Made by a program: the position numbers and the translations under genes. The notes beneath the pieces are model-generated. The model was given only the letters and a program-made list of their open reading frames with translations. It had not been told where the DNA came from and did no database searches. From contig NZ_CANKZF010000001.1 in assembly GCF_947488515.1 (NCBI RefSeq), positions 310,001-374,000 on the forward strand: a DNA stretch of 64,000 bases. Direction: 5' to 3'. The stretch's first letter is position 1. The number at the start of each line of letters is the position of its first letter. Shown piece after piece: positions 42,611 through 52,424 of the stretch. The stretch comes from an uncultured Nocardioides sp. (GTDB lineage Bacteria > Actinomycetota > Actinomycetes > Propionibacteriales > Nocardioidaceae).

Positions 42611-43734
42611 GCCGGCTCCTTCGTTGTCTCGATTGTGTCCAGCAGGGCCTTCTTGAAGGCTGCCATCTCCTCGGCCGTGCCGATCGACACGCGCAGCCAT
42701 CCGTCGGGGCCGGTCTCGCGGATCAGCACGCCCCGGTCGACCAGACCCTGCCAGACGGCGTGCCGGTCGGCGAACCTGCCGAACAGCGCGAAGTTGGCGT
42801 CGGAGTCGGCGACCTCGAGCCCCTGCTCGCGCAGCCAGGCCACGGTCGCGTCGCGCTCGGCGCGGAGCTCGTCGACCTTGCCGAGCAGCTCGGGGGCGTG
42901 GCGCAGCGCCGCCAGCGCGGTCGCCTGGGTGACGGCCGAGAGATGGTAGGGCAGCCGTACGACCCGGATCGCGTCACAGATCGAGGGATCTGCGGCGAGG
43001 TAGCCCAGCCGGGCGCCGGCCAGGGCGAACGCCTTGCTCATGGTGCGCGTGACGACGAGGTTGCGGTGCCGCGGCAGCAGCTCGAGCGCACTCGGGGTGC
43101 CGGCGCGACGGAACTCGCCGTAGGCCTCGTCGACGACCACGATGCCGCCGGGCTCGTAGGACGCGGCCGCCTCGCACAGCATCGTCACCGCCTCGGGCGA
43201 CAGCGCCGTCCCGGTCGGGTTGTTGGGGCTGGGCAGGAGCACGACCGACGGGCGACGCTCCTCCACCAGCCGGCGCGCGGCGTCGAGGTCTAGCGAGAAG
43301 TCCTCGGCCCGGTGGCCGGCCACCCACTCGGTCATCGTGTCGCGGGCGTACTCGGGATACATCGAGTACGTCGGCGCGAACGACAGCGCGACGCGCCCCG
43401 GACCGCCGAAGGCCTGCAGCAGCTGCAGCATCACCTCGTTGGACCCGTTGGCCGCCCACACCATCTCGGGGGTGATGCCCGAACCGCCGGACGTGTCGAG
43501 GTACGCCGCCAGGGCGGAGCGCAGCTCCACGAACTCGCGGTCGGGGTAGCGGTTGAGCGACACGGCGGCCGCACCGACGGCACGGGCGATGTCGGCCGCG
43601 GCCTCCGGCGAGGGACCGTAGGGGTTCTCGTTGACGTTGAGCTGCACGGGCGCCTGCTCCAGCGACAGCTGGGGCGCACCGTAGGGCTCGATCCCCCGCA
43701 GCTCCTCGCGCAGCGGTGGGAACAGCCCGCTCAT
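42607..43734 (-). CDS. hisC: Histidinol-phosphate aminotransferase
   Basis: The 375-residue PLP enzyme starts with [20 protein letters not shown] and has [40 protein letters not shown] and [18 protein letters not shown] with the PLP lysine. It converts imidazole acetol phosphate to histidinol phosphate. It overlaps hisD (ATGA at 43734-43731) and hisB. Confidence 0.96.
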   Translation of the reverse strand: MSGLFPPLREELRGIEPYGAPQLSLEQAPVQLNVNENPYGPSPEAAADIARAVGAAAVSLNRYPDREFVELRSALAAYLDTSGGSGITPEMVWAANGSNEVMLQLLQAFGGPGRVALSFAPTYSMYPEYARDTMTEWVAGHRAEDFSLDLDAARRLVEERRPSVVLLPSPNNPTGTALSPEAVTMLCEAAASYEPGGIVVVDEAYGEFRRAGTPSALELLPRHRNLVVTRTMSKAFALAGARLGYLAADPSICDAIRVVRLPYHLSAVTQATALAALRHAPELLGKVDELRAERDATVAWLREQGLEVADSDANFALFGRFADRHAVWQGLVDRGVLIRETGPDGWLRVSIGTAEEMAAFKKALLDTIETTKEPA

Positions 43735-45110
43735 CGGTTCGGGGTCCCCGACTGATCGCGGAGCGCCAGCGGAGCGATCTGGTGGGGTGAATACTGTGAC
43801 CGGTCGCTGTCGAACCGGACGCTGACCGCCTGGCCGTGCCCCGGCAGGTCCTCCGCCCCGGCCAGCGTCACGACGTGGTCGGCGACCTCGGCGAGCGCTT
43901 CGCGCGAGTAGTCGATGACGTGCACCGACTTCGTGAACGCCCGCACGGACAGGCCGCTGGAGTGGCAGGCGCAGCCGGCGGTCGGCAGCACGTGGTTGGA
44001 GCCTGCGCAGTAGTCACCCAGCGACACCGGCGACCACGGGCCGACGAAGATCGCTCCGGCGTTGCGCACGCGTGCGGCGTGGGCGGCGGCGTCGCGGGTG
44101 ACGACCTCGAGGTGCTCGGCGGCGTAGGCGTCGACGACGTCGACGCCCTGGTCCATGTCGTCGACCAGCACGATGCCGGACTGCCGTCCGCCCAGCGCGG
44201 TGCGGATGCGCTCGGTGTGACGGGTGGCGAAGACCTGCTTGTCGAGCTCGGCCTCGACCGCGTCGGCGAGCTCGAGCGAGTCGGTGACCAGCACGGACGC
44301 CGCCATCGGGTCGTGCTCGGCCTGGCTGACCATGTCGGCCGCGACGAACGCGGCGTCCGCGCTGTCGTCGGCCAGGATCGCGATCTCTGTGGGCCCGGCC
44401 TCGGAGTCGATGCCGACGACGCCGCGCAGCAGCCGCTTGGCGGCCGCGACGTAGATGTTGCCGGGACCGGTGACGAGGTCGACGCGCTCACAGGGGCCGG
44501 CGCCGTAGGCGAACATGGCGATCGCCTGCGCGCCACCGACGGCGTAGACCTCCTCGACGCCGAGCAGCTCACAAGCAGCGAGGATCGTCGGCTCCGGAAG
44601 GCCGTCGCGGTTCTTCTGCGGCGGGCTCGCGAGCGCGATCGAGCGCACCCCGGCGACCTGCGCGGGAACGACGTTCATCACGACGCTGCTCACCAGCGGG
44701 GCGAGGCCACCCGGGACGTAGAGGCCGACGCGGTCGATCGGCACCTTGCGGTGCGTGACGGTCGCCCCGGGGGCGACCTCGCTGGTGACGTCGCGCTCGA
44801 GCTCGGCCTCACAGGTGGCGCGGAGCCGGCGGATCGACTCCTCGAGACCGGCCCGCACCGCCGGGTCCAGACCCTCGAGCGCGGTCGTCAGGGCCTCGCG
44901 TGGCACGGCGATGTCGTCACCCTCCACGCCGTCGAAGCGGGCCGAGAACTCCGTGATCGCCTCCACGCCGCGCGTCCGGACCGCGTCCAGGATCGGCTGC
45001 ACCTGATGCGTGGCGGCCTCGACGTCGAACTCGGCGCGAGGCACGCTCGCGCGGTAGTCGACGGACGCCGCGTCGGCGCCCCTCAGGTCGATTCGCCGGA
45101 TCAGGGACAT
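43731..45110 (-). CDS. hisD: Histidinol dehydrogenase
   Basis: The 459-residue enzyme has the family segments [82 protein letters not shown] and [15 protein letters not shown]. It carries out the last two steps of histidine synthesis with zinc and NAD. A perfect TAGAAT -10 lies 7 nt before ATG 45110, so the hisDCBH transcript is probably leaderless. This is the first gene of the block. Confidence 0.96.
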   Translation of the reverse strand: MSLIRRIDLRGADAASVDYRASVPRAEFDVEAATHQVQPILDAVRTRGVEAITEFSARFDGVEGDDIAVPREALTTALEGLDPAVRAGLEESIRRLRATCEAELERDVTSEVAPGATVTHRKVPIDRVGLYVPGGLAPLVSSVVMNVVPAQVAGVRSIALASPPQKNRDGLPEPTILAACELLGVEEVYAVGGAQAIAMFAYGAGPCERVDLVTGPGNIYVAAAKRLLRGVVGIDSEAGPTEIAILADDSADAAFVAADMVSQAEHDPMAASVLVTDSLELADAVEAELDKQVFATRHTERIRTALGGRQSGIVLVDDMDQGVDVVDAYAAEHLEVVTRDAAAHAARVRNAGAIFVGPWSPVSLGDYCAGSNHVLPTAGCACHSSGLSVRAFTKSVHVIDYSREALAEVADHVVTLAGAEDLPGHGQAVSVRFDSDRSQYSPHQIAPLALRDQSGTPNR

Positions 45111-45117
45111 GCCCCAG

Positions 45118-45147
45118 ATTCTAGGTTCCCCCGCGGGTCGAGCCGAA
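45118..45147 (-). promoter_or_regulatory. hisD promoter: TTCGGC-N18-TAGAAT, leaderless
   Basis: TAGAAT (45123-45118) is 7 nt before the hisD ATG. A -35-like TTCGGC (45147-45142) lies 18 nt upstream. It overlaps the region of the divergent promoter for the LON-domain gene. Confidence 0.55.
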
Positions 45148-45176
45148 GTCGCGGGCGTCGGGTGGACACCGGCCGT

Positions 45177-45182
45177 TAGTGT
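45177..45182 (+). promoter_or_regulatory. -10 hexamer TAGTGT of a leaderless promoter
   Basis: TAGTGT ends 7 nt before the GTG start at 45190. The gap to the divergent hisD gene is only about 80 bp, so both promoters share it. Confidence 0.5.
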
Positions 45183-45189
45183 CGTGGGT

Positions 45190-45855
45190 GTGAGCGACCC
45201 ACTGCCGATGTTCCCGCTGAGCACCGTGGTGTTCCCGGGCATGAGCGTGCCGCTCCACGTCTTCGAGGACCGCTACCGGATGCTGGTGCGACACCTCCTC
45301 GAGCAGGAGGACCCCGCCCAACGGGTCTTCGGCACGGTCGCGATCCGCGAGGGCTACGAGGTCGGCGACCACGGCGCCCAGTCGGTCTACCGCGTCGGTT
45401 GCGTCCTGCAGCTGACCGAGGTCGACCGGCGTGACGACGGGACCTTCGACATCGTCGCCGTCGCCCGCGAGCGCCTGGTCCTCGAGGAGATGCAGCGGGG
45501 CAGCGACTACCCGCAGGGCCTCGCCGTCGTCCTCCCGGAGCCGGAGGTGGACGTGCCGGCCGAGGTGCTCGAGCGGGCCCGCGCCACCTTCACCGCGTTC
45601 CGCGTGGCGATGACCGAGCTGCAGGGCGACCCCTACAGCGGGACGCTCCCCCGCGACCCCGACTACCTCGCCTGGACCCTGTCCGCGCTCGCCCCGCTGC
45701 CCATGGCGGAGCGGCAGTCGCTGCTGGAGGCGGAGGACGCCACCGAGCGCCTCACCCTGGTCACCCGGATGCTCACCGAGGAGCTCCGCGCGATCAACGT
45801 CATCCCGTCGTTGCCGGCCACCCAGGTGGCCCGCACCGCCTGGTCCCCCAACTGA
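45190..45855 (+). CDS. LON substrate-binding (LON_substr_bdg) domain protein
   Basis: The 221-residue protein begins [31 protein letters not shown], the N-terminal domain pattern of Lon protease. It has no ATPase or protease domain, so it is a stand-alone LON-type protein whose function is unsettled. GTG 45190 follows TAGTGT by 7 nt. The ybaK gene follows 16 bp downstream. Confidence 0.85.
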   Translation: MSDPLPMFPLSTVVFPGMSVPLHVFEDRYRMLVRHLLEQEDPAQRVFGTVAIREGYEVGDHGAQSVYRVGCVLQLTEVDRRDDGTFDIVAVARERLVLEEMQRGSDYPQGLAVVLPEPEVDVPAEVLERARATFTAFRVAMTELQGDPYSGTLPRDPDYLAWTLSALAPLPMAERQSLLEAEDATERLTLVTRMLTEELRAINVIPSLPATQVARTAWSPN

Positions 45856-45871
45856 CCCGCGCGGCCCGCTG

Positions 45872-46363
45872 ATGGCGAAGAAGGCGCGCGGCGCCGGGGG
45901 TACGCCGGCCACGGTCGCGCTGTCGGCCGCAGGCATCGCGTTCGAGGTCCGTGCCTACGACCACGACCCGAGGGCGACCTCGTACGGGCTCGAGGCGGCC
46001 GAGGCGCTCGACGCCGACCCGGCCCGGGTCTTCAAGACGCTGCTGGCGTCGCTGGACGGCTCGCTCGTCGTCGGGATCGTCCCGGTCACGGGCCAGCTCG
46101 ACCTCAAGGCGCTGGCGCGCGCCCTCGGGGGCAGCAAGGCGGTGATGGCGGAGGTCACGGCCGCCGAGCGCGCCACCGGCTACGTCGCCGGCGGCATCTC
46201 GCCGGTCGGGCAGAAGCGACGGCACCCCACGGTGCTCGACGCCTCGGCGCTCGAGCACGACACGATCCTGGTCTCGGGTGGACGGCGCGGCTTCGACCTC
46301 GAGCTCGCGCCGGCGGACCTGGTGGCGATCACCGGAGCGGTGACCGCCACCATCGGCCGCTGA
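45872..46363 (+). CDS. ybaK: Cys-tRNA(Pro)/Cys-tRNA(Cys) deacylase
   Basis: The 163-residue YbaK-type editing domain includes GIAFEVRAYDHDPRATSYGLEAAEAL, ARVFKTLLASLDGSLVVGIVPVTGQLDLK, GYVAGGISPVGQKRRHPTVLD and the late strand DTILVSGGRRGFDLEL. The lysine of VFKTLL and the GGISP loop are characteristic. It removes Cys wrongly charged to tRNA(Pro). Confidence 0.92.
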   Translation: MAKKARGAGGTPATVALSAAGIAFEVRAYDHDPRATSYGLEAAEALDADPARVFKTLLASLDGSLVVGIVPVTGQLDLKALARALGGSKAVMAEVTAAERATGYVAGGISPVGQKRRHPTVLDASALEHDTILVSGGRRGFDLELAPADLVAITGAVTATIGR

Positions 46364-46369
46364 GGCCGG

Positions 46370-48037
46370 TCAGTCGGTGGTGACCTTCAGGAGCCCGTGG
46401 ACCACGTCGTCGTCGACCCAGCCGCTGAGCCCGAACGCCGACAGCGGCTCGAGGTTCTTGCTGACCTCGGGTGAGTCGCCGGTCAGGCGGACCAGCCAGT
46501 CGTCGTCGGCGTTGAAGTTGACGAAGAGCAGCGACTGGGCCTCGTCGGACTCCACGACCTCCGAGTAGGCGGCGCTGTCGCCGAGGCTGCCGCCGCCCTC
46601 GAGCTCGCCGCGGTAGCCGTCCTGCAGCGCCAGGACGGCGTAGCCGTCGCCCTCGGTCACCTGCATGTACTCAGCCATCTCCGGACCCGCCTGTGCGGCG
46701 ATCTTGTCGAGCACGGCCTGGATCTCGTCGGCGTCGCCGTCGATCCGGATGCCCACCGGGACCTCACCCGGGCCGCCGTTGGCCACGGCGTCGGGGTCGA
46801 GGCCGCTGCCCAGCGAGACGGTGACGCCCTCACCGAGGAGGGTCTCGACGTCCTCGGGGAAGGCGAGGCCGGTCTCGGACTCGAACTGCGCGAGCTGCTC
46901 GTCGATCGTCGCGCTCTCGTCGGGCAGGTTGCGCTTGACGTAGTCGAGCATCGCGCCGGCCCAGCCCTCCTCGAGGGACATGCCGAAGGCCGCGACGGTG
47001 TCGTCCGGCAGGCCGGCGACCATGTCGGCGCCGTTCTGGCTGTCGATGAACTTGGTCATGTCGGGCTGGTAGTTGGACATGGCGTACTCGACCTCGACCG
47101 CGCCGTCGTCGAAGCGGACGGTCGCCGCCATCCCGTCGAAGTCGTCGATCATCTGCTGGAGCTCCTCGGGGACCTCCTCGGAGGGCGGCTCCTCGGCGAA
47201 CCAGTTCTCGTCCTCGCCCGTCGCCGCACCGGGCATGCCCATCATCCCCATGCCGCCCATGCCGCCCATGCCGCCGAGCTCGTCGAGGTACTTGGTGACG
47301 CCCTTGCCGACGTACATCGACATGAAGCCGTCGTCGCCCGCCTCGCCGGTCCACTCCTCGAAGGAGGCGTTGCCCGCGAGGGTCGAGCCGTCGGCCGCGT
47401 CGACGACCTGCTGGGCGATCTCCGGGGTCTCCGCCACGACGATCCAGTCGCCGTCGACCACCCAGCCACCGACGTCACCCCCAGCGGCCTCGCCGCCCCC
47501 GCACGCGTCGACCAGTGCGGACAGCCCGTCCTCGGCCTTGCCGGAGTCGGTGGTCTGCACGACCCCGACCGGGGTCGGCTCGTCCTCCCCGAGGTCGACC
47601 ACGGCCATCGCCGCACGCGAGCCCAGCCACGGCTTGACGTCGGCGTCGTAGTCGAGGCCCTCGCACTCGCCGGAGGAGGTGACCTCCTCGAAGAACCGCT
47701 CGCGCAGGTCGTCGTCGGTCTGCAGGTCGACCTTGTCGGTGAACCCGGGGAACTTGCGCAACGTCTTGATGGCCTCGATCTTCTGGCCGCCGCTCGGGTC
47801 GAGGTCGACGCTGAGGTAGGCGACCGTCGAGGCGGGCAGCGCCTCCGCCGGCTGCGCGCCCGTGGCGAAGAAGCTGGTGGCCGCCCAGGCACCACCCGCG
47901 ATGACCGCACCGCCGGCGACGATCGCGCCCACTGCGATCATCCGCTTCTTGTTGTCGTTGTCGGGCGCCGTCTGGGTCGGCCCCGATCCGTCGAGGTACT
48001 CAGGCCCGTCGGCCGGGCCGCCCGGTGTCATGCTCAT
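46370..48037 (-). CDS. DUF3352-like membrane-anchored protein with Met/Gly-rich linker
   Basis: The 555-residue protein has a single N-terminal transmembrane helix (MIAVGAIVAGGAVIAGGAWAATSFFA, about 32-57) and a large extracytoplasmic region of DUF3352 type: LPASTVAYLSVDLDPSGGQKIEAIKTLRKFPGF, then DDDLRERFFEE. A Met-Gly repeat GGMGGMGGMGMMGMPG (about 257-272) splits the domain. A later half contains AAFGMSLEEGWAGAMLDYV. The function is unknown. ATG 48037 has GGGGGAG 8 nt upstream. Confidence 0.75.
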   Translation of the reverse strand: MSMTPGGPADGPEYLDGSGPTQTAPDNDNKKRMIAVGAIVAGGAVIAGGAWAATSFFATGAQPAEALPASTVAYLSVDLDPSGGQKIEAIKTLRKFPGFTDKVDLQTDDDLRERFFEEVTSSGECEGLDYDADVKPWLGSRAAMAVVDLGEDEPTPVGVVQTTDSGKAEDGLSALVDACGGGEAAGGDVGGWVVDGDWIVVAETPEIAQQVVDAADGSTLAGNASFEEWTGEAGDDGFMSMYVGKGVTKYLDELGGMGGMGGMGMMGMPGAATGEDENWFAEEPPSEEVPEELQQMIDDFDGMAATVRFDDGAVEVEYAMSNYQPDMTKFIDSQNGADMVAGLPDDTVAAFGMSLEEGWAGAMLDYVKRNLPDESATIDEQLAQFESETGLAFPEDVETLLGEGVTVSLGSGLDPDAVANGGPGEVPVGIRIDGDADEIQAVLDKIAAQAGPEMAEYMQVTEGDGYAVLALQDGYRGELEGGGSLGDSAAYSEVVESDEAQSLLFVNFNADDDWLVRLTGDSPEVSKNLEPLSAFGLSGWVDDDVVHGLLKVTTD

Positions 48038-48105
48038 GTCGCTCTGCTCCCCCGTTGCACGGGTCCCGGCGGCGCCGGGACTGCCCACTTGCGGGCGGCG
48101 CAAGC

Positions 48106-48693
48106 CTACCCACGCGCGCGCCTGGCGAACCCCATGTTCCCCAAGAGATAGGACCCGACCAGCCCGGCCATCGCGCCGGCGGGCAGGACGACGAGCGCGG
48201 TCGAGTGCCACCGCACCCGCCCGGCGTCGGGGGCGGTCAGGCCGAGGTCGCCGGGCAGCGGGGTGTAGTCGGGCCGGCCGGCGGCCAGCGCCTGCGGGTC
48301 GGGCGGCCCGAGCGCGGTGCCGACGCCGTACATCACGGCCGCGGCGATGGCCGCCGAGACGAGGACCGCCACCACCGTGACGGTCTCGTGGCCGCGCCAC
48401 AGCCCGGCCAGCACGGCCAGCACGAGCCCGAGCGGGAAGGCGATGAGGACGAAGAGGGCGATGCCCTCGAAGGAGAAGTCCGGCCCGGCCGGCTCGAGGT
48501 ACCAGCGGCCCTGGTAGGCCAGCCCGGTCGGGGCGTCCCACAGCCGCTCCCAGAGCACCCCGCCGGCCGCACCGCCCACGACGAAGAGCGCGAGCACCGA
48601 CAGCACCCGTCGGACCAGCCTGCCGGTCGACACGTTCGAGCCGTCCGGTCCGCTCGAGTCGGCGGGGCCGGCGGGCGCGGTCACGTCGCTCAT
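48106..48693 (-). CDS. Integral membrane protein (DUF2567-like)
   Basis: The 195-residue protein has a disordered N-terminus, four hydrophobic segments at about 32-50, 80-100, 106-127 and 166-185, and an extracytoplasmic loop with LAYQGRWYLEPAGPDFSFEG. The layout fits DUF2567, but that assignment is uncertain. The start overlaps the dnaE stop (ATGA at 48693-48690), so it is co-translated with dnaE. Confidence 0.6.
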   Translation of the reverse strand: MSDVTAPAGPADSSGPDGSNVSTGRLVRRVLSVLALFVVGGAAGGVLWERLWDAPTGLAYQGRWYLEPAGPDFSFEGIALFVLIAFPLGLVLAVLAGLWRGHETVTVVAVLVSAAIAAAVMYGVGTALGPPDPQALAAGRPDYTPLPGDLGLTAPDAGRVRWHSTALVVLPAGAMAGLVGSYLLGNMGFARRARG

Positions 48694-51600
48694 CCGGTCA
48701 GGCAGCCGGGACCGAGCAGCTGCTTGAGGTCGGCGAACAGGGCGGGGCTCGGGCTGACCCGCAGGTTGTCGTCGAGGCGCAGCACCTTGGTCGAGCTGCG
48801 GGTGAGCAGGCGCAGCTGCACCTCGGTCATGCCCGGGTGGGTGCCGAGGACGTCACGCAGCTGGGCGACGACCGGCGGGGTGCACCGGGTCGACGGCAGG
48901 CTGATCACGACCGGCCCCGCCGGCCCCTGGGTGAGGTCGGGTGCCGTGACCTCCTGGGCACGGAGCTCGGGCTGGTCCTTGTCACGCGAGAGCTGGCCCT
49001 TGATCCGGACGATGTTGTCCTCGACGAGCAGCGTCGAGGCGAGGGTGTAGGCGCTCGGGAAGAGGAGGACGTCGATCGCACCGTCGAGGTCCTCGAGCGT
49101 GATCGTGGCCCACGGGTCGCCCCGCTTGGTGATCTTGCGCTGCACCGAGGTGATGAGGCCGCTGACGGTGAGCGTGGAGTTGTGGGCGCGCTCCTCGTCG
49201 AGCATCAGCTGGCCGATGGTGCAGTCGGTGCCTTGCGAGAGGACGTGCTCGAGACCGAGCAGCGGGTGGTCGGAGACGTAGAGCCCGAGCATCTCCCGCT
49301 CGTGGCCGAGCAGGGTCATCTTGTCCCAGTCCTCGACGTCCGGGATCACGACCGTCGCACCGGCAGCGCCCACGTCGTCCGGCATCAGCATGTCGATGAG
49401 CGAGTCCTGCCCGCTCTCGTCGTCCTTCTTGGCCTGGACGTACTTCTCGACGGCGTCCTCGTGGATGATCGAGAGCGCCCGACGCTTGTGCTTCATGTCG
49501 TCGTAGGCACCGGCCTTGACCAGCGAGTCCACGACCCGCTTGTTGCAGACCAGCGCCGGGACCTTGTCCATGAAGTCGTTGAAGTCGGTGTAGCGGCCCT
49601 TCTCCTCGCGCGCCGTGACGATCCGGTCGACGACGTTGCTGCCGACGTTGCGCACGGCGGTGAGGCCGAAGCGGATGTCGTGGCCCACCGGGGTGAAGTT
49701 GGCGTGCGACTCGTTGACGTCGGGCGGGAGGACCTGGATCTTCATGCGACGGCACTCGTTGAGGTAGATCGCCATCTTGTCCTTGTCGTCCTTGACGGAC
49801 GTGAGGAGCGCGGCCATGTACTCGGCCGGGTAGTTGGCCTTGAGGTAGGCCGTCCAGTAGGTGATGACGCCGTAGGCGGCGGAGTGCGACTTGTTGAAGG
49901 CGTAGTCGGAGAACGGGAGCAGGATCTCCCAGAGCTTGTCGATCGCGACCTGGGGGAAGCCGCGCTCGAGCATGCCGGCCTGGAAGCCGGCGTACTGCTT
50001 GTCGAGCTCCTCCTTCTTCTTCTTGCCCATCGCGCGGCGGAGGTTGTCGGCGGCGCCCAGGGTGAAGCCGGCGAGCACCTGGGCGATCGCCATCACCTGC
50101 TCCTGGTAGACGATCAGGCCGTAGGTCTCCCCCAGCACCGGCTCGAGCGCCTCGGCGAGCGCGGGGTGGATCGGCTCGATCGCCTCGCGGCCGTTCTTGC
50201 GGCGGGCGTACTTGTTGTGGGAGTCGGCGCCCATCGGACCGGGGCGGTAGAGCGCACTGACGGCGGTGATGTCGGCGAAGACGTCTGGCTGCAGGGAGCG
50301 CAGCAGCGCGCGCATGCCCGAGCCGTCGAGCTGGAAGACGCCGAGCGTGTCGCCACGGCCCATCAGCTCGTAGGTCGGCCGGTCGTCGAAGGGCAGCTCC
50401 TCCAGCACGACCGTCTCGTCGCGGTTGACCTGGATGTTGGCCAGCGCGTCCTCGAGGATCCGGAGGTTGGACAGGCCGAGGAAGTCCATCTTGACGAGTC
50501 CGAGCGACTCGCACATCGGGTAGTCGAACTGGGTGATGACGGCGCCGTCCTGCGGCCGCGCCATGATGGGTACGACGTCGATGATGGGCTCGCTCGACAT
50601 GATCACGCCGGCGGCGTGCACGCCCCAGTTGCGGATCTGGCCCTCGAGGCCGAGCGCCGTGTGGAAGATCGTGCGCACGTCGGGGTCGGAGTCGTGCAGC
50701 GCGCGGAACTCGCCGCCCTCGTTGTAGCGCTTGTGCTGCGGGTCGAAGATGTCCTTGAGCGCGACGCCCTTGCCCATCACGTCGGCGGGCAGCGCCTTGG
50801 TGATGCGGTCGGAGATCGCGAAGCCGTGGTCGAGGACGCGCGCCGCGTCCTTGATGGCGGCCTTGGCCTTGAGCCGGCCGAAGGTCGCGATCTGCGCCAC
50901 CCGCTCGGTGCCGTACTTCTCGGTGACGTACTTGATGACCTCACCGCGGCGGGCGTCGTCGAAGTCGATGTCGAAGTCGGGCATCGAGGGGCGCTCGGGG
51001 TTGAGGAACCGCTCGAAGAACAGGCCGTGCTCGAGGGGGCACAGGTCGGTGATGCTCAACGCGTAGGCGGCGATGGAGCCCGCACCGGAGCCACGGCCCG
51101 GGCCGACGCGGATGCCGTTGGCCTTGGACCACTGGATGAAGTCGGCGACCACGAGGTAGTAGCCGCAGTAGCCCTTCTGCGAGATGACGCCCAGCTCCAT
51201 CTCGACCCGGTCCTTGACCTCCTGGGTCAGCCGCTCGCCGGGGTAGCGGGCCTCGATGCCGCGCCACACCTCCTTGCGGAACCAGCTCTCCTCGGTCTCG
51301 CTCTCGGGGACGTCGGCGCGGGCCATGTAGCCGCCGGTGGACTCGACGAAGTCGACGTTGCAGCGCTCGGCGATCTCGAGCGTGTTGTCGCAGCCGTCGG
51401 GGATCTCGGCCCACAGCTCACGCATCTCGGCCGCGGACTTGATGTAGTAGCCGCCTCCGTCGAACTTGAGCCGGTTGGTGTCGGCCAGCCGCTTGCCGGA
51501 CGCGACGCAGATGAGGGCGTCCTGGCCGTCGGCGTCCTCGGGGTTGGTGTAGTGGGTGTCGTTGGTGACGATGGTCGGCAGGCCGAGCGTCGCGGCGATC

Positions 51601-52253
51601 TTGCGCAGGTCCTCCCGGGTGGCCCGCTCGGCGGCGATGCCGTGGTCCATCAGCTCGAGGTAGAAGTTGTCCTTGCCGAAGATGTCCTGGAACTCGCCGG
51701 CGGCGCGCAGCGCCTCGTCGTACTGGCCGAGCGTCAGCCGGGTCTGGATCTCACCGGACAGGCACCCCGTGCTGGCGATGATGCCCTTGGAGTAGCGCTG
51801 GAGCAGCTCGCGGTCCATCCGGGGCTTGTAGTAGTAGCCCTCGAGGCTGGCGAGGCTAGCCAACCGGAAGAGGTTGTGCATGCCCTCGGTCGTCTCGGCC
51901 CACATGGTCATGTGGGTGTAGGCGCCGCCGCCGGCAACGTCCTTGCCACCCTCCTCAGCGAGGTCACCCTGTCCCCAGCGGACCCGGCGGCGCTCGCCGC
52001 GCATGGTGCCGGGGGTGAGGTAGGCCTCGATGCCGATGATCGGCTTGACGCCGTGCTGCTTGGCCCGGCGGTAGAAGTCGTAGGCACCGTGGAGGTTGCC
52101 GTGGTCGGTCATCGCGATCGCCGGCATGCCGAGCTCGCTGGTGCGGGCGAACAGGCCGTCGAGCAACGATGCCCCGTCGAGCATCGAGTACTCGGTGTGC
52201 ACGTGCAGGTGCACGAAGTTGTCCGCGGAACTGGTGGAGGAGCCGGACGACAT
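48690..52253 (-). CDS. dnaE: DNA polymerase III alpha subunit (replicative)
   Basis: The 1187-residue protein begins with a PHP domain (FVHLHVHTEYSMLDGASLLDG). The polymerase active-site aspartates are in SMPDFDIDFDDARRGEV (~424) and the DFLGLSNL region. Helix-hairpin-helix motifs and a C-terminal OB-fold (SGLITSVQRKITKRGDPWATITLEDLDG) follow. Length and order match DnaE1, the main replicative polymerase of actinobacteria. GGAAG lies upstream of ATG 52253. A long open frame on the opposite strand is a codon-bias shadow. Confidence 0.96.
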   Translation of the reverse strand: MSSGSSTSSADNFVHLHVHTEYSMLDGASLLDGLFARTSELGMPAIAMTDHGNLHGAYDFYRRAKQHGVKPIIGIEAYLTPGTMRGERRRVRWGQGDLAEEGGKDVAGGGAYTHMTMWAETTEGMHNLFRLASLASLEGYYYKPRMDRELLQRYSKGIIASTGCLSGEIQTRLTLGQYDEALRAAGEFQDIFGKDNFYLELMDHGIAAERATREDLRKIAATLGLPTIVTNDTHYTNPEDADGQDALICVASGKRLADTNRLKFDGGGYYIKSAAEMRELWAEIPDGCDNTLEIAERCNVDFVESTGGYMARADVPESETEESWFRKEVWRGIEARYPGERLTQEVKDRVEMELGVISQKGYCGYYLVVADFIQWSKANGIRVGPGRGSGAGSIAAYALSITDLCPLEHGLFFERFLNPERPSMPDFDIDFDDARRGEVIKYVTEKYGTERVAQIATFGRLKAKAAIKDAARVLDHGFAISDRITKALPADVMGKGVALKDIFDPQHKRYNEGGEFRALHDSDPDVRTIFHTALGLEGQIRNWGVHAAGVIMSSEPIIDVVPIMARPQDGAVITQFDYPMCESLGLVKMDFLGLSNLRILEDALANIQVNRDETVVLEELPFDDRPTYELMGRGDTLGVFQLDGSGMRALLRSLQPDVFADITAVSALYRPGPMGADSHNKYARRKNGREAIEPIHPALAEALEPVLGETYGLIVYQEQVMAIAQVLAGFTLGAADNLRRAMGKKKKEELDKQYAGFQAGMLERGFPQVAIDKLWEILLPFSDYAFNKSHSAAYGVITYWTAYLKANYPAEYMAALLTSVKDDKDKMAIYLNECRRMKIQVLPPDVNESHANFTPVGHDIRFGLTAVRNVGSNVVDRIVTAREEKGRYTDFNDFMDKVPALVCNKRVVDSLVKAGAYDDMKHKRRALSIIHEDAVEKYVQAKKDDESGQDSLIDMLMPDDVGAAGATVVIPDVEDWDKMTLLGHEREMLGLYVSDHPLLGLEHVLSQGTDCTIGQLMLDEERAHNSTLTVSGLITSVQRKITKRGDPWATITLEDLDGAIDVLLFPSAYTLASTLLVEDNIVRIKGQLSRDKDQPELRAQEVTAPDLTQGPAGPVVISLPSTRCTPPVVAQLRDVLGTHPGMTEVQLRLLTRSSTKVLRLDDNLRVSPSPALFADLKQLLGPGCLTG

Positions 52254-52424
52254 GGAGGAGACTTCCGCGCCTTTCAGGGGTCGCTGACGGTGTCACGGAT
52301 GGGGCAGGTGCTGGCTGCGCAGCGGGCATCCAGAGGGAGGGGGAAGAGCCGTCAGCCTACGTCAGTGTGCCCGGCCCCACCGACAGGACACCCGACCCGA
52401 TCCGCGCCGCGGTGGGCGCCACGC

